Positions 43,718-56,086 of a stretch of DNA of 64,000 nucleotides are shown piece by piece. How positions within the stretch are numbered: the stretch's first letter is position 1; each line of letters opens with the position of its first letter. A model generated the notes under the pieces. That model was not told where the DNA came from. It saw only the letters and a program-made list of their open reading frames with translations, and did not search any database. The stretch is from Phytophthora colocasiae (Eukaryota; Oomycota; Peronosporomycetes; Peronosporales; Peronosporaceae). Made by a program: the position numbers and the translations under genes. Location: contig JAGKQI010000103.1 in assembly GCA_018806915.1 (NCBI GenBank), positions 310,001 to 374,000 of the forward strand, read 5' to 3'.

Positions 43718-44984
43718 TGCGGCTTTTGGGGACTGGAAGAATTTTTCGGCGTCTCAAGCAGGAGTGATGGTGCTTGGGTTTGGACTGCAACTTCAACAAT
43801 CTGATTCCAGATTGCGCCGAGTCAAGGGGAAAGGGTATTGCTGGCAGTGGTTTGGTGTTGAATGGGAGGAAGTTGGAGCTGATGCTGGAGCTGAAGTTGC
43901 AGCAGTCAGAGCGAGAAGCTTTTTGGCGTCGATTCACTACGTTATCAGGTCAGTGGAGGAGTTTCTGCCAATCATTTTTGTCGAAGTGTAAATTGGGTTG
44001 CTAGTTAGTTTAGGTATGTATTTTTCTGTATTTTGGGGATGGTTTCGCTAGTCGCACCAACTTCAGCTTCGCATTGGATAGGCACAATGCTGGCTGGCCA
44101 CGACTTCCATCTTGACCTCCGCCTCGATCGAGCGGGGCCGTGCGAGCCGGCGACGCCATCCACCAAGTGCTAGGAGCCCCGCACCGGTTACTCACTGGCA
44201 AGTTTTGCTTGATGCCGCTGTCGGTAGCTCATTTTCTCCGAAACCAGCGGCGAATGTTTCCTCCGACAAGCTCCGCTGCGGCTACATGTATTGGTATCAC
44301 TTCAACTCGACAGCACTCCTAAATGACGTGCCTCCGCTACAATGGATCAACCACTGACTCGATGCTGGATTTTACGCTCCTGTATTGCTTTAATAGATGG
44401 AAAGCAGCCTTGCGCAAGGCAATTTTCAACTGGTAACGGCATCTGCAAAACCTGATTGAGAAACTCGCTCGAAAAAACGATCAATAACGAGTTCGGTGCA
44501 GCATATATCGCACGAACAGTGCAGCGTTTCCGCGTAGGGGCGGAAGGATCATGCAAGTGAAGTCATCACAACCTACTCGGGCAAGCACGGGCTGCGTGCA
44601 CGAAGCCACTCAGCTGTCCGCTCGTCCCGCAAGTTGCGGGCCACAACGTTTATCGCCGGTTGTCTTGCTGTGCCCTTTGCCAGGCAAGGCAAATTGCCTT
44701 TCTCTATGGTCCATCTGGTCGCTCTCCTTTTCGGATGGAGGAGTGCTGATGAAGCGGACAAATCTCCTCTGCACTTGGCTCCACTATGCCTCCTAATCCT
44801 ATAACCTTATATCCATCTCATCCACATTACATGGACTATTTACTGACAATCAGTTCCTAACTGTTGATCATTTGCAAAATTAGATATGTCAGTATATAGT
44901 TTAACAGGTCTCTCTGGCTCGTAGAAAGCCAGTGCCGCGTGTGTCAATCGCCCGCTTGCTCGAGGACGAGCTCCTGCTGGCCGG
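43718..44984. other. Shared upstream region of divergent genes
   Basis: About 1.27 kb between the ceramidase start (-) and the DEP-protein start (+). Likely holds both promoters. Open frames here are short and unassigned. Confidence 0.4.
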
Positions 44985-46430
44985 ATGCGCAAGTTCTCTC
45001 GTGCTTCGTCCCGCGGCGAGCAGCACCCGGAGCCCGCGCACAAGCCGTCACCGCTGCCGGACGCCACCGTCACCGGTCCCAAGCTCGAGCCCATCAAGCC
45101 GATGGCTGGTCTGCCGCCCGCTCCGCCGCCCATACTGGGCCGCTCCGACAGCATTCAGAATATGGTCCGCAGCCGCCGCACGTCGCAGGACGAGATCCGC
45201 GCATTGCTGGCGCGCACGACGCAGGCACTGGACAAAATTGTGAGCATCCGCGAGTCCATGGAGGAGTTTGTGGACTTTAAACAGTTTGAGAAGAAGTCGC
45301 AACGTCCGTCGCGTCCGTCGCGCGTCAGTTCTAGCATCGCGGAGCTCGGGGAACACCCCGCACGGTCCACACCTGCATCCAGTTATGGTAGTACCGAGGC
45401 GTCATCTCTTTCTGAAGATACAATTGTCACGGACAGGTCTACGAACTCGACGATTCACTCGTCAACGTCCAATGAGGACGACGGGGAACATGATGTTGAC
45501 AGGCACAGAGAAGATAACAGACACTTGCGCACAGAGAGTGCGGATCCGGACGAACAGCGTGAGCGGGAGTTGGAGGAAGCTGAAGAGGGAGACACTTTCG
45601 ATGAAGACCCTACGAGCAGTTCCATTGTGAGTTCTATCTCTACGGTTGAGGATATTGCGCCACTCAAGGAGGCAAGACTGGACAGACTGAAAAGTATCAA
45701 CATCTCGTTCCACGAGGGGCTTCCGAAGGAATTCTTCCAGTCGCTGTGCCGTTTCCTTAATTCAGCACTGGAAGTTAAGACTCGCCACTCGAGATTTAAC
45801 TTCTACAAGGAAGCATTCACTGGTGGCGATGCTGTTCGAGAGATGCTGATAAGTGGCTTTGCTGAAGACCACCAAACAGCTACGAGGTATGGAAACGTGC
45901 TCGTGAGACTTGGATTTATTGAGCATGTGTCCCGCACGGACGACCAGCTGCACAACTCCAAGGACAACTTCTACAGATTCACTAAGGTGCTCGAGTACGA
46001 CGACACTTCGGAGGCATTTGCTTCGGATACAGCCACACGAAGACGCACATCCATTAACGCCAACAACTACCGTGAGTCTGTACTCTCGAATGACTCCACA
46101 GACTTCGTGGACTATGATTTCGCTACTGCTACCGACGAAGTCCACGCTCTCGTGACGGAAGAAACACTGCATGTCCTGGCCAAGGTACTTCACAAGGTAT
46201 TCGAACGCAAAAACAAGCTCCTGTTTTACAAGGGCTTCGTTGGGTGTTTCTTGGGAGCTGAGGCAGTAAACGTCATCCGCGAGATGCGCATCGCCACTAC
46301 GTTAATTGACGCTGTGCTTATCGGACAAGCACTTCTGGACGAGGGCTTGATCGAGCCGATAGCCACGACAGTCACAACGTTCCAGGACAAGTACGTCTTC
46401 TACCGCCTCACCAAGATATCATCGTCGTAA
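44985..46430 (+). CDS. Double DEP-domain protein
   Basis: A single exon of 481 aa from the ATG at 44985. The first 230 residues are Ser/Glu-rich and probably disordered, with a short helix near residue 70 (SQDEIRALLARTTQALDKIV). DEP domain 1 spans about 245-330 (FYKEAFTGGDAVREMLISGF .. FYRFTK) and DEP domain 2 about 390-478 (FYKGFVGCFLGAEAVNVI .. FYRLTK). DEP domains dock proteins to membranes or to G-protein-coupled receptors in several signalling families. No catalytic domain, RGS or PDZ domain follows, so it may be an adaptor. The final frame and length look complete. Confidence 0.88.
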   Translation: MRKFSRASSRGEQHPEPAHKPSPLPDATVTGPKLEPIKPMAGLPPAPPPILGRSDSIQNMVRSRRTSQDEIRALLARTTQALDKIVSIRESMEEFVDFKQFEKKSQRPSRPSRVSSSIAELGEHPARSTPASSYGSTEASSLSEDTIVTDRSTNSTIHSSTSNEDDGEHDVDRHREDNRHLRTESADPDEQRERELEEAEEGDTFDEDPTSSSIVSSISTVEDIAPLKEARLDRLKSINISFHEGLPKEFFQSLCRFLNSALEVKTRHSRFNFYKEAFTGGDAVREMLISGFAEDHQTATRYGNVLVRLGFIEHVSRTDDQLHNSKDNFYRFTKVLEYDDTSEAFASDTATRRRTSINANNYRESVLSNDSTDFVDYDFATATDEVHALVTEETLHVLAKVLHKVFERKNKLLFYKGFVGCFLGAEAVNVIREMRIATTLIDAVLIGQALLDEGLIEPIATTVTTFQDKYVFYRLTKISSS

Positions 46431-46751
46431 CCAAGTCAGTCATTTACTCAAGTAGAAGGTGAAGATGCTGGCGGTGCAGTCACAGTCGCTCGCCTATCTG
46501 CTGTGTGCATATGAAGGCAGCACATCTCTCACACTCCGCTTCAAGCCTCCAAATCATCCAGTGTTGTGTTGTTCTCTCTAAGCCTGTACGACGTTGGATA
46601 GCAAGAAAGGAAGGCATTTTTGTTGTTCGCGCATATTTAATTCGAAGAAAGCTCCATTGCGCACAGCTTGAAATTGACAAACTCATTAATGTCAAACTTT
46701 TCATGTTACCGACAGGTTAATTCACGCATACTACACACCTCTCGAAGTCTG
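46431..46751. other. Short convergent intergenic region
   Basis: Holds the 3' ends of the DEP-protein gene (+) and the transporter gene (-). Nothing else is seen. Confidence 0.4.
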
Positions 46752-48356
46752 TTAGGCTTTCAAAGTCTTGTTTCCGGCGGGACTCATATCGTCACCGTGC
46801 AGGATCTTCTCAAGGTCTTCATGGTTGACGTGAGCAGCTTCCTCAAGATCGTGATCGTGCTTAACGTCAAACTCCTTGCCTCGAGCCTCCGGTCCGATGA
46901 GTGTCAACAGGAAGACGTAGACGTACACAACGCCGAGGAAGATGCAAATCACTTTGCCGTACTGGTAACGACTCACGCCGTTCTCGCCGTCAGGTAGCGG
47001 GAAATGCTCACCGAGTGAAGCTTCAATAGTCGACGATGCTGACGAAACCAGGTTACCGAGTTGATATGCCGTACCGACGACAAATGCGCTGTAAGAAGGC
47101 GGAGAAAGCTCCATGAGGTGGATCGGGATGACACCCCAAGCGCCCTGAACGCAGAACTGCTCGAAGAAAGCAGCGATCATGACACTTTCATCGCTGATGT
47201 AGCAGTACGGGTATAGGAGAGCAGCACCACAGACTGCCATGACGAGGATCGATAAACGACGACCGAAGACCTGCGAGTAGTAGCCGACAAGAGTACCACC
47301 GCAAATGGCACCGAGGTTGGCCACAACCTGCGTCACAGTGACTTGGTTTGAGTTGAACTGGAATTGGTTCTCGAGCATCGTGGGGTAAAGGTCCTGGGAT
47401 CCGTGTGACTGCAGAACCAAAACGAAGTCTCAGTTAGAATTTTCAAGAGTAACAAGGTATCAAGAAGGATGTGAACGTACCATGAAGTTGAATCCGGCCA
47501 TGAGCAGAACCATATAGCAGAGTAGCAGCCAGTGACGCTTGAGTGCGATCTTGCCTTCGGCAACAAACGTCGCGGTCATATTGTGACTCGCTTCTCGAAC
47601 ACGTTGCCGTTCCTGGAACACCTTAGTTTCGGGTAGGTAGAGACGGAAGAGAATGATGAACACCGGTGGGCAAGCTCCGAACCAAAAGAGCGGACGCCAG
47701 CCGTGACTTGTGGTGTTGACAAGAGCACGAGCAAAGACGACAGCCAACAGGTAACCGAAGGCATAACCTTGTTGCATCATACCCGAGATGATACCTCGAG
47801 CGGCAGGTGGACAGTCTTCAAGTGCCGTAGCAGCTACGTTGCCGTACAAACCGCCCATAGCGATTCCGAAGAGCGCGCGGACCCATAAGAACTGCGTGTA
47901 CGTCTGGCAGAAGCCCGTTGCAAGCTCAAGGATAATGAAGAGCACGTTGTTGACGACAAATGGCCATTTGCGTCCCCATCGATCAGATGCAATACCGAAA
48001 ATGATCGAGCCAACCGAACGGAGCATGAGCACGAGTGTGATGCCCCATGTGATATCGGTCTTGGTTTTGCCGAAGGTTTCAGCCAGGTCGGAGACCGTCA
48101 TGGAGACAGTGAAGAAGTCGAAGGCATCCCATGACCAGGCGATGAAGGACACGAGGAACTGTAGCCATTGCATGCGATTAAGCAGCGCCAGCACCTTGAG
48201 CGGGTTCTCGGCCTTCGTCATCGGTGGCTTGAGCGTCGTGAACCGCGTCTTGCAGTATTCCCCGAACGAACGTTCCTCGTCGTTGTTGACAGGCTCAGAT
48301 GTGCGGTCTGATCCTTTGGGCGTCAAGGCCACCTGGTAGTCGGTCTCGGACGGCAT
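46752..48356 (-). CDS. JEN/SHS-type carboxylate:H+ symporter (MFS)
   Basis: Two exons, 48356-47481 and 47408-46752 (72-nt intron GTACGT..CTGCAG), give 510 aa with about 12 membrane segments. The family signatures are FIAWSWDAFDFFTVSMTVSD after the first segment and NFMSHGSQDLYPTMLENQ, which falls exactly across the splice junction; both are typical of the JEN1 monocarboxylate permeases and related sialate:H+ symporters. The MFS loop motif ASDRWGRKWPF lies between segments 2 and 3. Likely substrates are lactate, pyruvate or similar acids taken up with protons at the plasma membrane; the exact substrate is not predictable. A cytoplasmic acidic tail of about 40 residues closes the protein. An initiator-type promoter motif lies 58 bases upstream. 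Confidence 0.92.
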
Positions 48357-48413
48357 TGTTGTGGATTACCGCAGGGGTCGGTGGTCGAAGCTGCTGCTTG
48401 TGCTCAGGAGCGA

Positions 48414-48427
48414 CAAATGGATAATGA
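48414..48427 (-). promoter_or_regulatory. Oomycete Inr/FPR-like core promoter
   Basis: On the minus strand TCATTATCCATTTG matches the published oomycete core TCATTYYNCAWTTT at 12 of 14 positions and sits 58 bases before the transporter ATG, where a transcription start would be expected. Confidence 0.5.
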
Positions 48428-49484
48428 ACAGCTACTTCCCCGATTGACCTTGCTCGACGCTGGCTGAGTTTGGACTAAAAGTCGGCAGCTTGCACTTGTC
48501 GGCGGTCTGGGCGTTGAAGCTCCAGTTTAACGTGGGTGAGCCGGTGCGTCGTTCGCCAGCTTCAACGAGGTCAAGTTGTCGCGCATAAGCCAGACATCGC
48601 GTTTCAACCGTTGACTCGTGCACTGTATGCAGGCTGAAGTTTGACTGGCAAGATGAGCCGGGAAGTCCAAGCCTCAAATTCAACCACGGCGTGGATTTGA
48701 GACGGCAAATGAAGGCTGGCGACGTCAAGACATCTAGTCTTGATTCAAGATGGACTCTATCCGCCTTCACTGCGGTTCGAGTCGAGACGCCGGCACTGCA
48801 GACTTAACATCGCGACCGACGAATTTTAATCTGCGCGGCAATGTGTAAGGCAACGCAAGGCACTGCAACGCAAGACGTGTGACTTGCGTCTCAGACTCCC
48901 GACTATCACAACGCATATTACAGTAAGCTTACACGCACTGCATGAGTTGCTGGCTCTGAGGTTGAACCCCTGGAAGCCCCAGCCTTGACATGGCTGCCGT
49001 CGATGATGATTTTCTCGATGTTTATGAAGTTTGCAGCGCTTTACAGCGGAAAAAAGGTCGATGTCAAGTCAAACCTTGTCTTCTGAGCTCATCTCCAGCT
49101 TCTGAAGTGTCCGTGCTCAAAGTGATCTCAAAGTGATCTGCTGCTCAAGTTGAGCTTGGCATCGCATAGTTGTCCGTCTTGAAGACGACGTCATGCACTG
49201 TGCTCTTCGGCTATTGATGTTTTCTAGTTCATCAAACGCATTCGCTTGATGTACAAATGTCTGCATTGAAGATCTTCACAATTCCATCAAACCACTACGA
49301 TTCGTAGTCTACGAGGCAAGATCATGGTGAAAAAGGCTGATTATAGTTAGGAGACCTCAGCCACTGATACTACAAGGTCAACGCAAGACTTCCTCCCTGC
49401 CAAAATCGACTTCTGCGCCGTAGGAGGTAAGTCTCGTGCCAATCAATAACAATTGAACATCCGCCCGAAAGGGGCGTCGTGTTG
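48428..49484. other. 1-kb spacer
   Basis: No gene, repeat or RNA is recognised between the transporter promoter and the 3' end of the PIP-kinase gene. Confidence 0.4.
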
Positions 49485-52400
49485 TCATGAGCTATGTTCT
49501 TCCGGAATCACGTTGTTGTTGAGCGGCGTAGCTGGGTAGCTCTTGACAGACTCGCTAGATGAGCTGCACGGCGAGCTATTGCACTCGCCCTCGCTGTGCG
49601 TCACACGCTCACAGTGAACTTCGTGGTCCGATACGTGGGACATTGAATGTCCTCGCGGCTTCGTGCTTGTCCAGTCGCTCTCAAGCTTCGGCAACCGATA
49701 CTCCGATTTTGCAGGTGGGCGATCCGATAGCACGGAAGACTCGCTGGTCAGGGACATGTTGTCAGCGAGCCGTGCTGCCACGTCTGCATGTCTTTCTTCG
49801 TCGGCTTGAGCCTTCGGTTTGGCAGTTCCATTTGAAGCACTTGGTGTACTCGTGCTGGCCACTGCAGGAGAAGCAGCGAGAGCTCCAATCGAGCGTCCAC
49901 CTGGCTTCCCGCACCTCTTGCGCATCCGGATCTCAAGTTCTTTCTCGATGCCGACAAAATAGCGGCTCATGGCATTCATGAATCGCCGACGATATGAAAT
50001 GGGGCTGATCACCGTCGGATTGCGGAAGGTCAAACTCGCCTTCGATGTCGACTCCATCTTCTTCAAAAAGTCAAACTGGTGCAAATAATCAATCAGCCCC
50101 ACGATAACCTGTCGCTTGTCTTCATCAAATCGTAGCAACTGCGGATTCAGAGCAGTGTGCATCGTTAGTAAACACAACTAGCCCTGAAATGTGCGATGCC
50201 AACAACCAAAACTTACCAACGAGTAATCGATGACCCCTGCTCGACACAAAAAACCTGTGTCGTTCTGAATAGCTGCCTCGATGATCTCAAGGCCTGGTTG
50301 TGCCACTGGCACTGGCATACGCTCCGAATAGTTACCATCAAGCAACACCGGCAAGTTCATCGAAACTTGCACGTTCGAAACGCTGTTGAACGATTCGTGA
50401 TGATCTTCCTCGCCGCTACTGGAAGCGTTATACCGTCGACGGAGAATTCCCTTCAGATCGTACATTTGTCCCGGCGGGAACCCGTACGAGAAGTTCTCCA
50501 TGATCACCACGTACTCTGTGTGCTTCAGTAGTCGTCGACTATGACTAAGCTTGAATAGACCGACAATTTTCGTAATGACAGTTGGAGTGGGGTTCTCTAC
50601 CACCCGGGAAATGAACTTGAAGTACTTCGGCGCCATGTGAACGAACATGTTAAACTCAGTCACGGAGATGCCCTTCAGCACATAACGCTTGTCGTGTGTC
50701 TACTCAAAACAAAAGCGTTAATGGTAACCCTGAAGTTAAAACCAAACAAAATCGACTTACCATCGAAAAGAACGCGCCCGATTTGCCTCCAGTTGTATCC
50801 CACTTCTTGCTCTCGATAATTGAGTTCAAGAACTCGACATTACCCGGAGCAGTAAGTGCACGTAGAGCGTGAAATTGTGCAGCAAAGTATGCCACACATC
50901 GAAATTCGTGGTTCGTCGAGCCAACTGCGTAGGAAAACTTCATCGAAGTATGTTGCAAGTCCGTCGAGCGCAACTTGCTTAAATAAATCACTTGCTTCTT
51001 GTCGGCAACCAACACTGATGTTGAGTCGGTGCTTGCTCGAGAGTTTGGCGAATCATCTGACGGTGGTGAAGGGACCTCGGGGATCTCTTCGCTCTTTGGT
51101 GGAGACGGAGCGGATACTTCGCTAGTTCCCGCGTTTTCAGACGCAAGGAGTTCTTCTGCAATGTTCACCTTCTTGTCGAAATGAGCTTCCAGCTGATCAA
51201 TATACGCCGACGAGCACAGCGTGTAGCCGATGAGTGAGCCAATATCTTTGTCATGGACCTTTACAACGTAACCATTGACACCGACTGGAAGATCGAAATG
51301 CCCTTCGCGCAATCCTGCCGGTATCTCAGTGTAGGGTTTTATCCTGATAGCATCAGAAACGTGCAAACTGTGGCCGGTATAGCTCACAGGAGTGGTGGTG
51401 GATCGGTTCGATTCCGGGACCGATAGGCTCCTCTTGTCATGCCTCGAAACAATAAGCGAGTTTGGTCGCTTCATCTCTAGGGAAGACCCTGATGTGTACG
51501 ATAGCTCCAGCTTTCCCACGGTCGAATTTGATGTGCTTGTAGAGAGAGAACTATCCTCACTTAAGCTAGGCTGTTGCTGGTCCTTCTCGAAATGCGCACC
51601 ATCCGTAAACCAATCCAACGGGATTCGACGCTTCGTAGGTGAATCCAACACAATTTTCTTAATTGTAGCATGCTCCTGGGACGGCGCCAACGAGATCACG
51701 TTTTCACGTAGTCGACAGACCAGTAAAAACAACTCCTTCTGCAGCATATTGCACCCAAGAACACTGGTACGGCCTGACTCGAGCTTCGCCTTTGCGCCAG
51801 CTCGAAAGGACTCGATAGACGCATCAGCTTCAGTCCGGAGTCGTTGAAGCTCCTTCTTTGGCACAGAAGTCATCGCGGACGGAAGGAATTCCTGTGCGGT
51901 GCATAGGTTCTCCTCCAGAACGTCAATATTCTCGGATACAAAGGCCGACGCCGTCGCAATTTTCGCGTTGAGAATTTCAGTGAATTGTTTCACGTATTCA
52001 CAGCGGCAACTTTCGTCCGTTTTGCGTTTGGACTGCATCGTCGATGAAATAAACTTGTACGGTTTCCATGCACCACGAGGGTGCGCCTGTTTAGTGCCAT
52101 TGCTGTCTCCAGTCATATCGTTCACCATCGATGCAGTAACGATCGAGCCATCCTCCTCCGTTGACGAGCGCATCCGTCGGAAACTGCGGCTTCTAGTACT
52201 TGAACCACTTTCCGATTCATCCGCTGCAAAAAACGACGCGCGACTGCGCACAATCATCTCACTGAGTGCTGAGATCCAGGAAGCACGCGACGTTCCATCT
52301 ACTGCATTCAGCCTCAACGTACGTTCTCCATTACATACCGAGAACTGGAACTGACGGGGTCTGGACGATTCCTCTACCAGCAACGTCGTATGTCTGTCGA

Positions 52401-53148
52401 TCAGTTCCTCGCTCACCTGCACCATAGACGCTCGGTCTCTCAAACACACCAAGCTACTCGAATCCCAGCGTAACAAAAAGTAGCGAAGCTTCCAACTCCG
52501 CGACAGCGTTCCTCTTACCCCCAGCCACCCTTCCTTTTGAATGTCGTCGTCTGTAAATTCCACACGCACAAAGTTCGACATCCTCCTCGTCGATCCAAGC
52601 TGGAAATACGCCTTCAGCGTGTCTCGGTACACGCGATAATATCTGTTCGGTTCCTGGGAGTCGGACACTCTTGACTCTCTCTCCGCGTTACTCGGCGACG
52701 TCGCAGCACTAACACTCGTCTCCTGTATCTGTCCTTCTGCTCCGTGTACTGTAGACAGCGGCGTCCGAACACGGGTACGTATCCACCGTCGTCTTCTTAA
52801 AAAATGATAATAACCACGCTTCACTTTGCTGGTACCTTCGGCCAAACGGCAGTTGATGCGCTCAATAGACGAGCCGTATGTCCATCCTTCTTCATCACAC
52901 TGCGTATATTCTCCATCAGGCATCCACTCGTGGCTCCACATCCAGTCTGGCGAGCGTAACACGCCCACCTCGAGCTCAGGCGTCTCCTGAACGCCATTTA
53001 GGCGGTCGTCCCGGTCCGAAACGCGCAATGCCGCGCGCGTGAGCTCGTGGTACGTATTGCCGCTGCGGTCGCAGAAGCGCTCGAGCGACCAGCCGTGGAA
53101 GGGCTGCAGCACCTGCACCTCGAAGGCCTCTTCGACCACCGACTCCAT
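49485..53148 (-). CDS. PH-domain phosphatidylinositol phosphate kinase, Fab1/PIKfyve-like
   Basis: Three exons, 53148-50761, 50699-50217 and 50177-49485, join in frame to 1187 aa. A PH domain occupies about 200-297 (KEGWLGVRGTLSRSWKLRYF .. WISALSEM). The kinase core starts about 690-720, preceded by VKVHDKDIGSLIGYTL, which resembles the segment before the kinase in Fab1/PIKfyve. It continues GAFFSMTHDKRYVLKGIS, MAPKYFKFISRVVE, YDLKGILRRRYN (about 875-886) and VIDYSL (952-957). In usual PIP kinases the loop reads DLKGS; here Ser is Ile. The last exon includes VIVGLIDYLHQFDFLKKME and a disordered tail. The product would be PI(3,5)P2 if it acts like PIKfyve. FYVE and chaperonin-like domains of animal PIKfyve were not found. 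Confidence 0.87.
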
Positions 53149-54246
53149 TCGGCGTGCGTGTCGTCCGAGCTGATGACCTGCCTGCCTGCCTGGTGATACT
53201 GCGATGTACTAATTGGCACTGGGCCAAAAGCAGTGAAAAAGAGAGCGTGAAGTGGTTAAACCCCCTAGCCCTGTCGTCGACGACGGGCTGTTATGGCCAA
53301 TAAGAATGGATTATCCTATTCTGACCAATGACGACAATTCATGTTTCAGCCAATGACTGATGTTCGTATGACGCCTGGGGACAGGCGAGGGCTGTCAAAG
53401 CGCAGATCGCAGCGCAAATACATGTAATGACTCGGCGTTCGAGGCGGCGACGACATTTTTTGCCTCAAGTGCGGCTACGATGGGGTTGTCATTAACGGCG
53501 TTAGAAGTTGGCTCTGGAAGTGGCTTTTGCTCCGTTAATGGTGGATGTATGGGGGTTTCGCGGTAAGCGAGTGTAACTGACCCGCAGAGGTCGCCCCGGC
53601 ACAATGTGCCGCACATTGGTCTCACATAGACTGGTCTAGTTCCACCCAGCATGAAAGGCATTTATTTGGTGACAAGCAGCAATAATGCTTGCTTGTGTGC
53701 ATTGAGAGATCTGTTCGGTGGACTATAGGCGCCACTGAAGCGCGGCAAGCATGAGCATTTTGCCCTGATCAACCCACCTGCCTATCACGGGCTCTGATGG
53801 CAAAATATCCAGGCAGCGTGTCCCATCACCTCTCGATTGTTGGACATGTTGTCCTCTACTCAGGGGTAACATCAACGTTGTGACCAGCAATTCCAGCGTG
53901 ACATCAACACTACCGGATGCATTGACTTGCAACGCGCCAAGCAAGCAAGTTTTTTGCCTGCGACTTGCTGTTCGTCGCTAGTGCGTGCGTGAAACCGAAG
54001 CGTGTCCCAGTCAGACATGGTTTCCGGTACCTAAAATCCATTCGACCACCGAAAAATCAGTACCTACATGTACTTGTAACTTGCTACCAGTAGAGCAACG
54101 TCCAACGTCCAGGCTGTGTGGTAGCAAGAAGCCAAACAGTATGAACACTGTTACTAGATTCATGACGCTACGCTGCATCAAAGATCGTTTAAAGTAGAAA
54201 TGCACCTTCGTGGTCCATGGATAGTGGACGTCCGTCTGGGACTGAA
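53149..54246. other. Upstream region of the PIP-kinase gene and spacer
   Basis: No gene is supported. A pyrimidine-rich TTTTTCACTGCTTTT on the minus strand near 53230 could be an initiator region for the kinase gene. The rest shows only short frames. Confidence 0.4.
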
Positions 54247-56040
54247 CTAGTGGACGTTGACTTCGCGCCTAGGGATGACATCAACTACCTCATCATCTTC
54301 AGCCTCTTGCTCGTCAGCCGTGTCCACGTTGCTGGTGGTGCTGCTCCCTGGCCCGAAACCTGCTTTGCGCGGACTGGTGTTGTCTCCATACTGGCACAGG
54401 TTCGTCAACAACGGGATCAAGTACTTGTTGTCGAACTGCAACGCTCGCATGTGTCGGTGGGGTTTCACTGTCTTGTCGAGCGCCGCTTCTTCTTCAGCCT
54501 GTCCATTCGAGACAAACAACAACGGCGACAAAGAGGCAGTGACATCAGCTGCTGACGAGCAACATATACACAGGTATCGCACAGCGCACTCACCGTCAAT
54601 CGCGGGATGCCGCACTTGTCCAGTACAGCAACCGTGCCACCGCCCATGACGATGATCGAGAGCAACACGACAATCAGCGTGGTGGCAACAATTTCAGGGC
54701 GTTTCTCGCCTGGGAATGACTTGGATAACGCGAAGGCCACGGCTCCACGCATCCCGCCGTACCAGATCACGTGTTGCTGATTCATTGTGATCTTCGCGGC
54801 ATTCTTACGCAGGTTCAAAACGTAGGAAAGCGGGTATACGGCACACCCACGCGAGAACAAGCAGAAGGTTGCCATCCAGAAAATGAGCCAGAATCGGTAG
54901 TGCGCCGTCATGCCGAACGCAGACAGCCCCAGGTCTGAAAAAAATAAATAAAGCCGGCATCGCAAAGATATGAGTCAATTGGGGTAGCTAACGATATGGT
55001 TCTGGAATGACACGTACTCAAGAACACAGACGTCTCGGCCATGTGTGAAAGTGTGTTGAAAACTCCTGAGCACCTACACAAGTAAATACCGGTCAACAAG
55101 GGTACGCAAGGCGTACGATAACAGACACCACTTACACGTCGCGAGCTTCCGGAGTCAAGTTTGGAGACGCGTAGTGCTTCATCGAGACGCCAGCGAAAAT
55201 GATTGACACAACGCCTGACATTCCGAGAACTTCTGAGGCAACAAAGGGCAAGTAGGCAAACATGACGAAGACGCCAACTTCATGCAGTAGGTTGCTTCGT
55301 AAGTTGCCGTGCTTGAACAGCAGCGCTGGGATCATACCCGAAACGACTCCGATCATTGTAGATCCCGTGAGCACCAGACCAAATTCAAAGATGGCGAAAA
55401 GCATTGGCTTGAACTCGTACGAGTGTCCAATGAAGCGAGAGAACGTCTCAAAGAGACAGATAGCCACAGCATCGTTGAGTGAGCTTTCTCCAAACACCAG
55501 GTAGAAGAGTGTCGGGTCCACGTGAAGCTCCTGAAAGACGGCCAGGATAGAGACAGCATCCGTAGCAGAGATCAGGGAGCCGAAGGTGAGGGCTTCTGCC
55601 ATCGAAAGTCGTAAAACCCAACCAAAGCGACCAACCGTGTAGATACCAATGCCCGCAACAACACTCATAGTAAGAGTTCCTAGGATCGAGTAGACCAGGA
55701 TCGGCGTGATGTTTTCGAAGAAGTAACGGCGTTTCATGGTATAGCCGGAGTTGAAAATAATGGGGGGAAGCATACCAACAAAGAAAAAGTTGGGGTCGAA
55801 GTCCATGAGCTTCACAGCGATAATGCTGGTATCCATGAGCATACAGAAGATACTGGCGAGAATCCCCACGCCGATTGTCGCGGCGGCCTCCGGAAGGAAA
55901 TGCCAATGCAGTTTGTGGGTCACATGATTGCATAGGATAATGGCGACCATCAGCAAGAGCAGGAAGGTGGCGAATTGGAACGCGAGCGAGTACTCCTCGC
56001 TGATCTCCTCAATGAGGTGCTCGTCGTGCGAGGTCGTCAT
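54247..56040 (-). CDS. NHE-type Na+(K+)/H+ exchanger (CPA1 family)
   Basis: Four exons, 56040-55136, 55073-55018, 54934-54594 and 54498-54247, join in frame to 517 aa; one exon is only 56 nt. The membrane domain has about 11-12 segments. Diagnostic strings are VGMLPPIIFNSGYTMKRR (the amiloride-site region), SLISATDAVSILAVF and FGESSLNDAVAICLFETFSR, with the ND pair of the ion-exchange site; YGGMRGAVAFALSKSF is the late conserved Arg-Gly block. Family members exchange Na+ or K+ for H+ across the plasma or endosomal membrane. The overall similarity and short 84-residue tail resemble endosomal NHE and plant NHX proteins. In the second motif Pro of the usual ATDPV is Ala. Confidence 0.92.
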
Positions 56041-56070
56041 GGCTGAGGAGAACCAAGCAAGATTGGTCTA

Positions 56071-56086
56071 AATGTCTGCGAATGAA
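56071..56086 (-). promoter_or_regulatory. Possible initiator of the exchanger gene
   Basis: Minus-strand TCATTCGCAGACATTT keeps TCATT, CA and ATTT of the oomycete core with extra spacing, 31-46 bases before the ATG. Weak. Confidence 0.3.

Noticed and set aside
51402..51425. tRNA T-loop-like GGTTCGATTCCGGGACC
   Set aside because: No acceptor or anticodon arms around it and it lies in the PIP-kinase coding sequence.
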